Assembly (NCBI RefSeq): GCF_007993035.1
Contig: NZ_VOOS01000002.1
Location: forward strand, 1 to 64,000
Reading direction: 5' to 3'
DNA from: Vicingus serpentipes
GTDB taxonomy: Bacteria > Bacteroidota > Bacteroidia > Flavobacteriales_E > Vicingaceae
DNA length: 64,000 nucleotides
Under the pieces are notes generated by a model. The model did no database searches and was not told the origin of the DNA. It was given only the letters and a program-made list of their open reading frames with translations. The position numbers were made by a program, and so were the translations under genes. Below, one piece after another: positions 53,501-62,852 of the stretch. The first letter of the stretch is position 1. Every line of letters begins with the position of its first letter.

Positions 53501-54661
53501 ATGCCAAGATATCACAAATTAGGTAATATACCTCAAAAAAGGCATACTGTGTTTAAAAGCCCAGAAGGAAAGTTTTATTATGAAGAACTTTTTGGAACTG
53601 TTGGTTTTGATGGTATGTCATCATTACTTTATCATACTCAAAGACCTACACAGGTAAAAGATGTGTTAAAATCATATTCTGTAGAACCAATTGCAGCAAT
53701 AGATAAAAACATGAAGTCGATTAGCCTAAAAGGATTTAAGGTTTCACCAAAGAATGATTATTTAGAAAGTAGAGTTCCTGTTTTATTTAACTCAGATTGT
53801 ATAATTGCTCTTGCATCACCAAAGCAATCGTTAACAGAATATTTTTATAAGAATACAGATTCTGATGAAGTTATTTTTATTCATAAAGGAACAGGGAAAC
53901 TAAGAACACTTCTAGGAAATATTGATTTTGAATATGGTGATTATTTAGTTATACCAAGAGGGATGATATATCAAATTTCATTCGATACAGAGGAAAATAG
54001 ATTGTTTATTGTAGAATCAAAACAACCAGTTTACACACCAAAAGGTTATAGAAATTGGTTTGGACAACATCTTGAACATTCTCCATTTTGCGAAAGAGAT
54101 ATACATCCACCATCTGAATTAGAAACTTATGATGAAACGGGTGAATTTATTGTAAAAGTTAAAAAGGAAGAAATGATTCATGAGTATGTTTATGCTGCTC
54201 ACCCTTTTAGTGTTGTTGGATGGGATGGATATAATTTTCCTTACAAATTCTCAATACATGATTTTGAACCTATAACAGGAAGAGTTCATTTACCACCTCC
54301 AATTCATCAAACATTTGAAACTACAACTTTTGTCATTTGTTCATTTGTACCTAGGTTGTATGATTATCATCCACAAGCTATACCTGCTCCATATAACCAT
54401 AGTAATATTGATTCTGATGAAGTATTATATTATGTTGATGGAGATTTTATGAGTAGAAATAATATAGAGCAAGGCCAAATTACATTACATCCTGCAGGTA
54501 TCCCTCATGGACCACACCCTGGAGCTATGGAAAGAAGTATTGGTCAAAAAGAAACTGAAGAATTGGCTGTAATGGTTGATACATTTAAACCATTGAAAGT
54601 AACAAAACAAGCATTAGATATTCAAGATGAAGATTATTTCAAATCTTGGTTAGAACATTAA
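53501..54661 (+). CDS. hmgA: Homogentisate 1,2-dioxygenase
   Basis: Fe(II) cupin that opens the ring of homogentisate to maleylacetoacetate in tyrosine/phenylalanine degradation. The 386 residues match the shorter bacterial form. Metal ligands are H300 (APYNHSNIDSDE), E307 and H336 (HPAGIPHGPHPG). GSG-like cupin strands (DEVIFIHKGTGKLRTLLG) lie near 122. hppD, which makes its substrate, follows after 26 bases. The later enzymes are not in the window. Confidence 0.94.
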   Translation: MPRYHKLGNIPQKRHTVFKSPEGKFYYEELFGTVGFDGMSSLLYHTQRPTQVKDVLKSYSVEPIAAIDKNMKSISLKGFKVSPKNDYLESRVPVLFNSDCIIALASPKQSLTEYFYKNTDSDEVIFIHKGTGKLRTLLGNIDFEYGDYLVIPRGMIYQISFDTEENRLFIVESKQPVYTPKGYRNWFGQHLEHSPFCERDIHPPSELETYDETGEFIVKVKKEEMIHEYVYAAHPFSVVGWDGYNFPYKFSIHDFEPITGRVHLPPPIHQTFETTTFVICSFVPRLYDYHPQAIPAPYNHSNIDSDEVLYYVDGDFMSRNNIEQGQITLHPAGIPHGPHPGAMERSIGQKETEELAVMVDTFKPLKVTKQALDIQDEDYFKSWLEH

Positions 54662-54687
54662 TATTTATTTAAAAAAAAGAAATTATT

Positions 54688-55845
54688 ATGAGTGATATAA
54701 AAAACGTTGAATACGGATTAGAAAAAATATTTGAAGGAGCACAAGATTTTCTTCCTTTATTAGGAACGGACTATGTTGAGTTTTATGTTGGTAATGCAAA
54801 ACAAGCAGCTCACTTTTACAAGTCAGCTTTTGGATTTCAATCATATGCATACAAAGGGTTAGAAACTGGTAATAGAGAATATGCTTCTTATGTAGTAAAA
54901 CAAGATAAAATTAAAATTGTTTTAACAACTCCATTAAATTCAAAATCTCCTATAAACGATCATATAGTAAAGCATGGAGATGGAGTAAAAGTTGTTGCTC
55001 TTTGGGTTGATGATGCTACAAAATCATGGGAAGAAACGACAAAAAGAGGCGCTAAATCTTTTATGGAACCAACTATAGAAAAAGATGAGCATGGAGAAGT
55101 TGTACGTTCAGGAATTTATACTTACGGAGAAACGGTACATATTTTTGTAGAACGTAAAAACTATAATGGAGTATTTTTACCTGGCTATCAAAAATGGGAG
55201 TCAGATTATAATCCAGAACCAACAGGTTTAAAGTTTATTGATCACATGGTTGGAAATGTTGGTTGGAATGAAATGGATAAATGGGTTAAGTTTTATGAAG
55301 ATGTGATGGGCTTTGTTAACTTTTTATCGTTTGATGATAAGCAAATTCATACTGAATATTCTGCTTTAATGAGTAAAGTTATGAGTAATGGAAATGGTAG
55401 AATTAAATTTCCAATTAACGAACCAGCAGAAGGTAAAAAGAAATCTCAAATTGAAGAATATCTTGATTTTTATGAAGGACCAGGAGCACAGCATATTGCA
55501 GTTGCTACAGATGATATAATTACTACAGTTAGTAAATTAAGAGCTAGAGGTATAGAATTTTTATCAACACCACCAGAGGAGTATTATAGAGCTGTACCAG
55601 GTAGGTTAGAAGAGCACAGTCATGAATTAAGAGAAGATATTGAAACCTTAAAAGGATTAGGTATTATGATTGATGCTGATGAAGAAGGTTATTTATTACA
55701 GATTTTCACAAAACCTGTTGAAGATAGACCTACTTTATTTTTTGAGATTATTCAAAGAATGGGAGCTCGAGGATTTGGAGCTGGAAACTTTAAAGCATTG
55801 TTTGAATCAATAGAAAGAGAACAAGAGAAAAGAGGAACTTTATAA
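54688..55845 (+). CDS. hppD: 4-hydroxyphenylpyruvate dioxygenase
   Basis: Two-domain VOC-fold Fe(II) enzyme converting 4-hydroxyphenylpyruvate to homogentisate. The 385 residues carry the iron triad H186 (FIDHMVGNV), H269 (GAQHIAVAT) and E353 (LFFEIIQRMG), and the C-terminal gate helix GFGAGNFKALFESIEREQ. With hmgA it forms the core of tyrosine catabolism, and a 13-bp-stem terminator follows 6 bases after the stop. Confidence 0.96.
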   Translation: MSDIKNVEYGLEKIFEGAQDFLPLLGTDYVEFYVGNAKQAAHFYKSAFGFQSYAYKGLETGNREYASYVVKQDKIKIVLTTPLNSKSPINDHIVKHGDGVKVVALWVDDATKSWEETTKRGAKSFMEPTIEKDEHGEVVRSGIYTYGETVHIFVERKNYNGVFLPGYQKWESDYNPEPTGLKFIDHMVGNVGWNEMDKWVKFYEDVMGFVNFLSFDDKQIHTEYSALMSKVMSNGNGRIKFPINEPAEGKKKSQIEEYLDFYEGPGAQHIAVATDDIITTVSKLRARGIEFLSTPPEEYYRAVPGRLEEHSHELREDIETLKGLGIMIDADEEGYLLQIFTKPVEDRPTLFFEIIQRMGARGFGAGNFKALFESIEREQEKRGTL

Positions 55846-55851
55846 TTTTTT

Positions 55852-55883
55852 AAAAAACGGAGTTAGTTAACTCCGTTTTTTTT
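55852..55883 (+). terminator. Terminator of hmgA-hppD
   Basis: AAAAAACGGAGTT (55852-55864) pairs perfectly with AACTCCGTTTTTT (55869-55881) around AGTT, with T-run 55876-55883. Confidence 0.9.
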
Positions 55884-55910
55884 ATATCTTTAAGTTTTAA
55901 ATTTAATATT

Positions 55911-56099
55911 ATGAAGAAAAATAGATTAATTGCAGTAGCTATAGCTTTATTTTTAGCTTTAATACCTTTTCAGCCAGCTTATATGAACTTATCTGTGGAA
56001 AGTGAATTATTACAAGTCTTTTCAATGGCATTAGTAATTATAGGATCAATAGTGGCAGTTTTGTTGTATAATAAAGATACAGGAGAAAGTCATCATTAG
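55911..56099 (+). CDS. Small two-helix membrane protein
   Basis: 62 residues: a first hydrophobic segment (LIAVAIALFLALIPFQPAY), a short polar loop (MNLSVESEL), and a second helix (VFSMALVIIGSIVAVLLYN), ending in DTGESHH. It is bounded by strong terminators on both sides, so it is a one-gene unit, which supports a real gene. Function unknown. Confidence 0.6.
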   Translation: MKKNRLIAVAIALFLALIPFQPAYMNLSVESELLQVFSMALVIIGSIVAVLLYNKDTGESHH

Positions 56100-56123
56100 A
56101 AATTTATATTCTTATCAGAAATA

Positions 56124-56153
56124 AAAAAGCAGCTATTTATAGCTGCTTTTTTT
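56124..56153. terminator. Bidirectional terminator
   Basis: AAAAAAGCAGCTA (56124-56136) pairs perfectly with TAGCTGCTTTTTT (56141-56153) around TTTA. It serves both the small membrane protein and the convergent cargo gene. Confidence 0.9.
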
Positions 56154-56172
56154 ATGATTAGACATAAAGAGT

Positions 56173-59100
56173 TTATTTCTTGACAATTTTTTGATATTTT
56201 ATGATTTCATTTTTCTCATTAAGAATTTGCATCATATATATTCCTGAACTCAATTTTTTAAATTCGTTTACTTTGTATGTGTTCATTTCTTTAGAGGTTT
56301 GAATTTTCTCCTTTAAAGTAATTCCAGTCATATTAGTATAACTTATCGTTAATACTTCATCGTTACTATCACTTAAATCGAAATACAAATTATCTGCAGA
56401 AGGGTTAGGGTAGATAGCAACATCTATTGAATTAATTGATTTAAGCACAATGATTCGTGAATGTTCATAATCACCATTAAAATCAATCTGTTTTAATCTG
56501 TAATAGTTTATTCCAGATAAAGATTCATCATCTATAAATTCATAATTATTTTCAATGTTTGAGTTTCCGTTACCGTCAACAATACCTACATCATCAAAGT
56601 TTTTTGCATCTTTAGCTCTTTGAATTATAAAATAATCATTATTTACTTCTGATTGAGTTGTCCAAATAAGTTTATTACCACCCTTATAGTTGTGTCCTTT
56701 AAAGTTAGTAAGTGTAACAGGAAGAATCCCAGTTGCACTCCAATTACTAACTGTAAATTCACAATAATCTCCAGCATACCCATCAACCATAAGGTAATAA
56801 TCATTACCAATTGTTAATCCAGTTGCAGTTACTGTACCAGAAGTTACATATCCAGGATTCCAACAGTTTGAAACTGAACTTAGAGAAGTACAACATCCGT
56901 TAGCATCTGTTGTTACATCGAAAACTTCTGCTTGTATACCATCATTCCAACTACAATTATCAATTGAGGTAAAATTAAAAGTTTCAGTAGTTGATGCAGC
57001 AGTAAATAAGTACCATGAATTATTTTCAATAGAGCCACAAAAGCTTGTTCCAGGATCATCATAAGTGTAATAATTATAAGTAGAACTTGTCCACCCCGAG
57101 CCACCTTGTGTAAGTATTGCAGGATCTGAACACCAATCATTTGTTGTGGGATTACCACATACAGGACAAGCGCCACAAGTTCCTCCACAATCTATACCTG
57201 TTTCAGTTCCATTTTGAATACCGTCACTGCATGTTGGAGCAGGACAAGCGCCACAACTTATTGTTGCTTCCCATCCAGCACTTGTTGAAGAGTAGTCTGA
57301 ATCCCAGTAAATAGTTAAACATCCTGAGTTAGCTGTTATAACTCCACCATTAGGTAATGATGAACCTGCGTATGTTCCTATAACAGGAGATGATAAGTCT
57401 GGACCGTTATATATTGTTAATTCATCACAACAAGATTCGGTATTAAAACTTGTAAAGGTCATAACTAAGCATTGACCAGGAGTGCTTGAACAATATGTTT
57501 TAAAATAGTTTTCATTATTTGAATAATTTGAACCAGAACCTCCTGTGTCATAAAAATTACCAGAACAAGCTGTAACAGGAGGTGGATCTGAACTTATGCA
57601 AACATCAAAATCTGTATCTTGACCACCAGAAGATGTATAAGTATAAACTCTAATGTAGTATGTCGCACCTATTGTTAAACCTGATGCGGTACTTGAATTA
57701 GCATCACTACAATATATCTGATTAAGTGAACCACAGCTACCAGAATATAAAACATGATACATATCAGTAACACTTCCTGTAACATTTAATAAATCTATAT
57801 AGTGAGTTGCATTTAAGGCAACAAAAGAAAACCAAACGTCATCGTCATCTGTACCAAAACAGGTATTTCCGTCAGAAGATCCAGTAGCTCCATGAATTGT
57901 TCCTGCTGTAGTAAATGTGCAAGTCTCATCATTATTTACAGTTACAACGGTAGGAGTAGAGCATTCATCATTTACAGGTGGAGGTTGAGGACTAGTTACA
58001 CATAAATCAAATGTCGTATTTTGGCCACTTGTTGAAGTATAGGTGTATACTCTAACATAATAAGTGTTACCAATAGTAAGTCCATTTAATGTGCTGCTGT
58101 TTGGATCGCTACATAATATAGCATTACCTAGAGAGCCACAAGTTCCTTCAAAAACAGAATGGTATAAATCTACAGTTGAACCAGAAATGTTTAATAAGTC
58201 TATATAATGAGTAGTATTTGTGGCAACAAATTCAAACCAAACATCATCATCGTCTCTGGTAGCTCCACAACTATTAGCATCTGTTGAACCAGATGCTAGA
58301 AGAACAGTACCTGGTGTTGTTGATGTACAATTTTCATCAGGATTAACTGTTGCTAAAGTTGCATTAGCACAATCATCATTTGTTGGTGGTGTTGGACAAG
58401 CTACACAACTAATAGAAGCATCCCAACCATCTCTCACACTACTACCATCAGAATCAAAAACAAAAGTTAAACAACCCGTTGAAGAGGATATGGTTCCACC
58501 ATTAGGTAAACTTGTCCCTGAATAACTTCCAATTAAAGGAGAAGATGTGTTTGGTCCATCGTATATATCTAAATAATCATAACCGGATTCTGTATTAAAG
58601 CTATTAAAGTCTATTTGTATACAATTTCCAGCATCAGAACAATAAGTCTGTTCTATAAGTTCACTGTCTGAATATTGACCTCCAGATCCCCCAGAATCAT
58701 AATAATTACCAGTACAAGTAGAAATAGGAGGAGGGTCTGAGTAAACGCAAATATCAAAGTCCGTATTTTGACCACCTGTTGTTGTGTTTGTATAAACACG
58801 AACATAGTAAGTTGTACCTGGTGTTAAAGATGTTAATGTTGATCCTAAATCATCATTACTACATAAAATTGCATTACCTAAAGATCCACAAGTTCCAGTG
58901 TAAACAGAGAGGTATAAATTAGTAAAACTTCCTGTTATATTTGTTAAGTCAATATAATGAGTAGAATTTACAGCAACAAAAGAAAACCAAACATCATCAT
59001 CATCTATTGTCGCGCCACAACTATTAGCATCGCTTGATGCAGTTGCAAGGTTTAAGGTTGCAGAAGTTGTTGTTGTACAGTTTTCATCAGTATTAACTGT

Positions 59101-60414
59101 TAATGCAGTTGCAGAGCCACAATCATCATTTGTTGGTGGTGTTGGACAAGCTACACAACTAATAGAAGCATCCCAACCATCTCTCACACTACTACCATCT
59201 GAATCAAAAACAAAAGTTAAACAACCCGTTGAAGAAGTTATGGTTCCACCATTAGGTAAACTTGTCCCTGAATAACTTCCAATTAAAGTAGAAGATGTGT
59301 TTGGTCCATCGTATATATCTAAATAATCATAACCGGATTCTGTATTAAAGCTATTAAAGTCTATTTGTATACAATTTCCAGCATCAGAACAATAAGTCTG
59401 TTCTATAAGTTCACTGTCCGAATATTGACCTCCGGCACCACCAGAGTCATAATAATTACCAGTACAAGTAGAAATAGGAGGAGGGTCTGAGTAAACGCAA
59501 ATATCAAAGTCCGTATTTTGACCACCTGTTGTTGTGTTGGTATAAACACGAACATAGTAAGTTGTACCAGGTGTTAATGATGTTAATGTTGACCCTAAAT
59601 CAGCATTACTACACAAAATGGCATTACCTAAAGATCCACAAGTTCCGGTGTAAACAGATAGGTATAAGTTAGTAAAACTTCCTGATATATTTGTTAAGTC
59701 AATATAATGAGTAGAATTTAATGCAACAAAAGAAAACCAAACATCATCATCATCTATTGTTGCACCACAACTGTTTGCATCACTTGATCCCGTAGCTAGA
59801 AAAACAGTTCCAGAGGTTGTTGTTGTACAATTTTCATCAGCATTTACTGTTAATAATATTGCGTTTCCACAATCATCATTTATTGGTGGAGCAGGAGGAG
59901 TATCAAAAGTTAGCTGCCAGGCATTAATAAAACCAGTGTCACCACCAGAGTCATCGGTAACACACAAGTTCCAAGTACCATTAGCATTCTGTCCATTATT
60001 GGCATCAGATAAATTACCTTCGGGTATATATGTGTTTTGAAATGGAGCAGAACCAGATGTGATAAGAGCGCTAGCTGTCATTTCAAAACAAGTAGGGGTT
60101 CCTCCATTGTTTGCTGCTCCATCACCGTAGTTATTTCCACCCCCACCATTATCAGTACTTAATTCAATTGGAGTTCCATCAGGAGCAACTAAAAAAATAT
60201 CTAAATCTCCATCATATGTATGATTAATTTTAATACAAACTGAGGTGAGACCATAAGTTCCATCTATTGTGCCTACTCCTGTAACTGCAATTCCTGAACA
60301 AACTTGTGCTCCTGCATCAGGAATAGTTACATTTGTTGTAGATGTAAAAGTTTGAGAGTATACATTGTTAATATAGAGTAATCCAAAAAGAAATAATGTA
60401 AATATATTTTTCAT
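56173..60414 (-). CDS. Large T9SS-secreted protein with P-domain, PPC and CUB repeats
   Basis: 1413 residues. Signal peptide 1-20, proprotein-convertase-type P domain about 22-172, then two 250-residue units (179-428 and 429-678), each a PPC-like beta domain plus a CUB domain. A third and fourth PPC-like domain (about 679-945), a third CUB (about 948-1057), a Cys-rich linker (CSDGIQNGTETGIDCGG), a further PPC-like domain, and a type A T9SS sorting domain in the last 80 residues (YPNPSADNLYFDLS to the terminal KIVKK) follow. No catalytic protease domain is present, so it is more likely an adhesin or binding scaffold; the ligand is unknown. The start overlaps the upstream gene by 4 bases (ATGA), indicating an operon. 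Confidence 0.88.
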   Translation of the reverse strand: MKNIFTLFLFGLLYINNVYSQTFTSTTNVTIPDAGAQVCSGIAVTGVGTIDGTYGLTSVCIKINHTYDGDLDIFLVAPDGTPIELSTDNGGGGNNYGDGAANNGGTPTCFEMTASALITSGSAPFQNTYIPEGNLSDANNGQNANGTWNLCVTDDSGGDTGFINAWQLTFDTPPAPPINDDCGNAILLTVNADENCTTTTSGTVFLATGSSDANSCGATIDDDDVWFSFVALNSTHYIDLTNISGSFTNLYLSVYTGTCGSLGNAILCSNADLGSTLTSLTPGTTYYVRVYTNTTTGGQNTDFDICVYSDPPPISTCTGNYYDSGGAGGQYSDSELIEQTYCSDAGNCIQIDFNSFNTESGYDYLDIYDGPNTSSTLIGSYSGTSLPNGGTITSSTGCLTFVFDSDGSSVRDGWDASISCVACPTPPTNDDCGSATALTVNTDENCTTTTSATLNLATASSDANSCGATIDDDDVWFSFVAVNSTHYIDLTNITGSFTNLYLSVYTGTCGSLGNAILCSNDDLGSTLTSLTPGTTYYVRVYTNTTTGGQNTDFDICVYSDPPPISTCTGNYYDSGGSGGQYSDSELIEQTYCSDAGNCIQIDFNSFNTESGYDYLDIYDGPNTSSPLIGSYSGTSLPNGGTISSSTGCLTFVFDSDGSSVRDGWDASISCVACPTPPTNDDCANATLATVNPDENCTSTTPGTVLLASGSTDANSCGATRDDDDVWFEFVATNTTHYIDLLNISGSTVDLYHSVFEGTCGSLGNAILCSDPNSSTLNGLTIGNTYYVRVYTYTSTSGQNTTFDLCVTSPQPPPVNDECSTPTVVTVNNDETCTFTTAGTIHGATGSSDGNTCFGTDDDDVWFSFVALNATHYIDLLNVTGSVTDMYHVLYSGSCGSLNQIYCSDANSSTASGLTIGATYYIRVYTYTSSGGQDTDFDVCISSDPPPVTACSGNFYDTGGSGSNYSNNENYFKTYCSSTPGQCLVMTFTSFNTESCCDELTIYNGPDLSSPVIGTYAGSSLPNGGVITANSGCLTIYWDSDYSSTSAGWEATISCGACPAPTCSDGIQNGTETGIDCGGTCGACPVCGNPTTNDWCSDPAILTQGGSGWTSSTYNYYTYDDPGTSFCGSIENNSWYLFTAASTTETFNFTSIDNCSWNDGIQAEVFDVTTDANGCCTSLSSVSNCWNPGYVTSGTVTATGLTIGNDYYLMVDGYAGDYCEFTVSNWSATGILPVTLTNFKGHNYKGGNKLIWTTQSEVNNDYFIIQRAKDAKNFDDVGIVDGNGNSNIENNYEFIDDESLSGINYYRLKQIDFNGDYEHSRIIVLKSINSIDVAIYPNPSADNLYFDLSDSNDEVLTISYTNMTGITLKEKIQTSKEMNTYKVNEFKKLSSGIYMMQILNEKNEIIKYQKIVKK
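58381..59130 (-). repeat. 750-bp tandem repeat, copy encoding residues 429-678
   Basis: Nearly identical to 59131-59880 at an exact offset of 750 bases. By eye roughly 17 mismatches in the first 480 bases, with more divergence near the right end of the unit. The period is a multiple of three, so the reading frame is kept. Confidence 0.9.
59131..59880 (-). repeat. 750-bp tandem repeat, copy encoding residues 179-428
   Basis: Second copy of the PPC+CUB unit, directly adjacent to 58381-59130. The near identity at silent positions indicates recent duplication or gene conversion. Confidence 0.9.
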
Positions 60415-60803
60415 TCATTTGCAAGATTAGGAGTAATAGTATCTTTTTTTACTAAATAATTAATACCAAATTTTTCAAATTCCATTATAAGGTCCTCTTT
60501 TTGCATAAGATAGTTATATGTAAAAGAGAATGTTAATAATTGTTCGTTATAATCAATAGAATCAATTTTATCATCGTATTTCAATAACTCTTCTTTTAGG
60601 TTTTCTATTGTTAATAATCCATATTTTTTGTATGAAAAATTTATAGTGTTTACTTCTCCGATACGAAGATTTTTATCAAAAATTGTTGGTTTAGGATTTT
60701 TATGTCTTTTGTCAAACTTTGATTTCTCTTTAATTTTTTGGGTTTGAGAAAAACCAATAAAAGAGAGACTTAAAAAAAATATAAATGTTATAAAATATTT
60801 CAT
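60411..60803 (-). CDS. Small secreted hypothetical protein
   Basis: 130 residues with a signal peptide (FITFIFFLSLSFIGFSQ). The mature part is lysine-rich at first (KIKEKSKFDKRHKNPK), then alternates strands and helices (GLLTIENLKEELLKYD, QLLTFSFTYNYLM), loosely like a ferredoxin-type fold. I do not recognise it. It is translationally coupled to the large cargo gene by a 4-base overlap. Confidence 0.6.
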   Translation of the reverse strand: MKYFITFIFFLSLSFIGFSQTQKIKEKSKFDKRHKNPKPTIFDKNLRIGEVNTINFSYKKYGLLTIENLKEELLKYDDKIDSIDYNEQLLTFSFTYNYLMQKEDLIMEFEKFGINYLVKKDTITPNLANE

Positions 60804-60812
60804 TTTGTAAGT

Positions 60813-60830
60813 TTAAGTGTTAACACTTAA
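60813..60830. promoter_or_regulatory. 18-bp perfect palindrome before the cargo operon
   Basis: TTAAGTGTT/AACACTTAA is fully symmetric with no spacer and lies 9 bases upstream of the minus-strand start codon at 60803. It is a likely binding site for a dimeric regulator; no clear -7 box is seen beside it. Confidence 0.4.
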
Positions 60831-61062
60831 CAAGACGTAATAAATAACTTAAAGTTGCTTGAAAAGTTTTAAATGTAAATCAGTTTTATGTTATAGGTGT
60901 AAAATTAACAAATAATGCTATTAAAAAAGGACCTGTGTTAATAAAATAATAGTGCTGTTATGTTAATATTTACAAGATGTAATTTGGTTTATTTGTTCTT
61001 AAAAGGAATAATTATAATTTATCAAAATGGGTTAGTTTTATTGTTTCAATAATGATAATAAC
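60831..61062. other. Intergenic stretch without recognisable gene
   Basis: AT-rich, no ORF of note on either strand and no strong hairpin. With the palindrome at 60813-60830 and the terminator at 61063-61090 it makes up the 308-base gap between two minus-strand units. I see nothing else in it. Confidence 0.6.
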
Positions 61063-61090
61063 AAAAAAGCATCCTAATAGGATGCTTTTT
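61063..61090. terminator. Terminator of the GNAT-peptidase operon
   Basis: AAAAAGCATCC (61064-61074) pairs perfectly with GGATGCTTTTT (61080-61090) around TAATA. It lies 21 bases past the 3' end of the minus-strand gene ending at 61112. Confidence 0.88.
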
Positions 61091-61111
61091 AGATTTATTT
61101 AAGTTGTTAGT

Positions 61112-61585
61112 TTATAAAGGCCATTTAGGAATGTCTTCATTTGTCCATAAAACACCCCATTGAACTTCAGAAAGTAAGCCATCTTCGAACCAAAAATTGA
61201 TGCTAGAAATTAATATTGATAAAAGCTTTTGATTTTCTTCTAATTCTTCAATTTCCATTTCACCGACTTCAGATTCATCAATTAGCGTTTTAAATTCTTC
61301 AAGAGGCATATCCTTAATATTTTTTCCTTGAAAACTTAAGTTGTCTGCATTTGAAGCAATGTTGGTTAATCTCCAATCATCCTCTTCATCAAAAGAAAAT
61401 GAAGTGTCTATGTCATCATAGTGCCAAACTTCAATAAAATATTCATTTTCATCGTCATCTTCATCAGAACTTAATTGTTCTATTTCAGTTGGTTCTCCAA
61501 GTTGTTTTTTTAGAGTTTCTCGATGAATACCAAATCGGATGGCATTAAGCCCTTTACCAATTAATATTTCTTGTGTTTCATTCAT
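61112..61585 (-). CDS. Acidic cytoplasmic hypothetical protein
   Basis: 157 residues without signal peptide, strongly acidic (SSDEDDDENEYF, FDEEDDWRL, EVGEMEIEELEENQ). The start GKGLNAIRFGIHRETLKKQLGEP resembles a short helix-strand recognition motif seen in BamE-like and immunity-type proteins, but the match is too weak to name. It begins 9 bases after the C1 peptidase gene and probably shares its transcript. Confidence 0.6.
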   Translation of the reverse strand: MNETQEILIGKGLNAIRFGIHRETLKKQLGEPTEIEQLSSDEDDDENEYFIEVWHYDDIDTSFSFDEEDDWRLTNIASNADNLSFQGKNIKDMPLEEFKTLIDESEVGEMEIEELEENQKLLSILISSINFWFEDGLLSEVQWGVLWTNEDIPKWPL

Positions 61586-61594
61586 TAGAAAAAA

Positions 61595-62839
61595 TTATTT
61601 AATGTTAAGTTTATTTTTTAAGTCTTTAGATAATGCGTCTTTATGAATCATAAAGTCTATTGTTTTGTATTTTACATAAGCAGCAGAAGCATAGAAGTAA
61701 CCATCTGAATAGTTTTCTTTACCCCAACTATTTTTAACAATATAATACTTATTTCCTTTCTGATCATAAACAATACCTGTTATATGCATTCCATGATCAT
61801 CTTGTGTTTGATAATTGTCAAATGCTTCTTGACGCATTTCTTGTGTAATTTTTTTCTCTTCAACAGGCTCGTCAAAGGCATTACTTACTTTATCTGCTCC
61901 TGCATCACTAAAATGTTTATTGTCTTTTCCTTTAACTTGAATTGTAGCTTCATCTTCAGGAACAATTGCTAAACCATTGCTAAATGAAAAACCTTTTTCA
62001 GATACATCGCTACCCCAAGCAATAGAATATCCATTCATAATTGCATCATTCATAATTTGTTCCATTTCATCCATAGGTACATTATAAATTGTACCAAAAC
62101 CCCAGTTGTCAGGAACTTCTAATACAAAAGTTTCATAAAATGGGTGATGTGTAAATGAACCAATAGCAACGTAATCATCCATATTTAATCCTAAACTTTC
62201 GGCATAAGATTTAGGGGTATACTTTTTACCATTAAATTCAAATTCTTCAGGAATCTTACCTAAATAAGCGTCTAATATTCCTTCAATGGCAGTTTGCCAT
62301 GATGTAGTTAATTTTCTTTGAGGATTCTTTACAATTTGATCAACTGTTGCTTTAAGGATTGCATCCATTTCAGCATGGTTATGTTTGTCTTCACCATAGT
62401 TTAATCCTTTATAAATTTCTTCTGGTACAATTCCATATTTTTTAATAATGTGTGGAATATCATGAAATGCTCCACCTGCAGCGAAATTAAAATTACCATG
62501 CATTCTTACATAAGTAATTGCTTTTTCTAAGTATGCGTTTCTTGCAATAAACATTTCAGAAAGTGAAACAGGTTTTTTTCCTGTTCTAATTAATTCTGAC
62601 TCTAAAAATGATAATGATGAAAATGACCAACAAGTACCAGTTCTACCTTGACTTTGAACATCAAGTGATTCAATATCTTTTAAAACGGTAAAATAATAAT
62701 GACCATCTTCTTTATTTTTAATGGTATCGTTTTGAATTTTATCTTCCGGTAAGGTGTGGTTTCCTTTGTCTTTATTTACTTGAGCTTGAAAAGTTCCAAT
62801 AAATAAAAATGAAGCAAGTGTGAGTGTAATTATTTTCAT
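61595..62839 (-). CDS. Secreted C1-family cysteine peptidase (PepC/bleomycin hydrolase type)
   Basis: 414 residues with a signal peptide (MKIITLTLASFLFIGTFQAQ). Papain-type catalytic residues: Q64 and C70 in QSQGRTGTCWSFSS, H352 in DHGMHITGIV, N370 in VKNSWGKEN. The length and the large insertion between Cys and His are those of aminopeptidase C/bleomycin hydrolase (C1B). Those enzymes are normally cytosolic, whereas this one should be exported. The terminal residues IK differ from the alanine-ended tail that controls aminopeptidase activity in the yeast enzyme. Second gene of a three-gene operon. Confidence 0.87.
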   Translation of the reverse strand: MKIITLTLASFLFIGTFQAQVNKDKGNHTLPEDKIQNDTIKNKEDGHYYFTVLKDIESLDVQSQGRTGTCWSFSSLSFLESELIRTGKKPVSLSEMFIARNAYLEKAITYVRMHGNFNFAAGGAFHDIPHIIKKYGIVPEEIYKGLNYGEDKHNHAEMDAILKATVDQIVKNPQRKLTTSWQTAIEGILDAYLGKIPEEFEFNGKKYTPKSYAESLGLNMDDYVAIGSFTHHPFYETFVLEVPDNWGFGTIYNVPMDEMEQIMNDAIMNGYSIAWGSDVSEKGFSFSNGLAIVPEDEATIQVKGKDNKHFSDAGADKVSNAFDEPVEEKKITQEMRQEAFDNYQTQDDHGMHITGIVYDQKGNKYYIVKNSWGKENYSDGYFYASAAYVKYKTIDFMIHKDALSKDLKNKLNIK

Positions 62840-62852
62840 ATGAATAAATTAA

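Noticed and set aside
58220-58525. Plus-strand open frame of 101 codons opposite the cargo gene
   Set aside because: It lies antisense within the PPC repeats, is Ser/Val/Pro-biased as a shadow of Thr/Asn/Asp codons, and has no promoter or start context.
57960-59880. CRISPR or intergenic repeat array
   Set aside because: The repeats have a 750-bp period, are in frame and encode protein domains; there are no short repeats with unique spacers.
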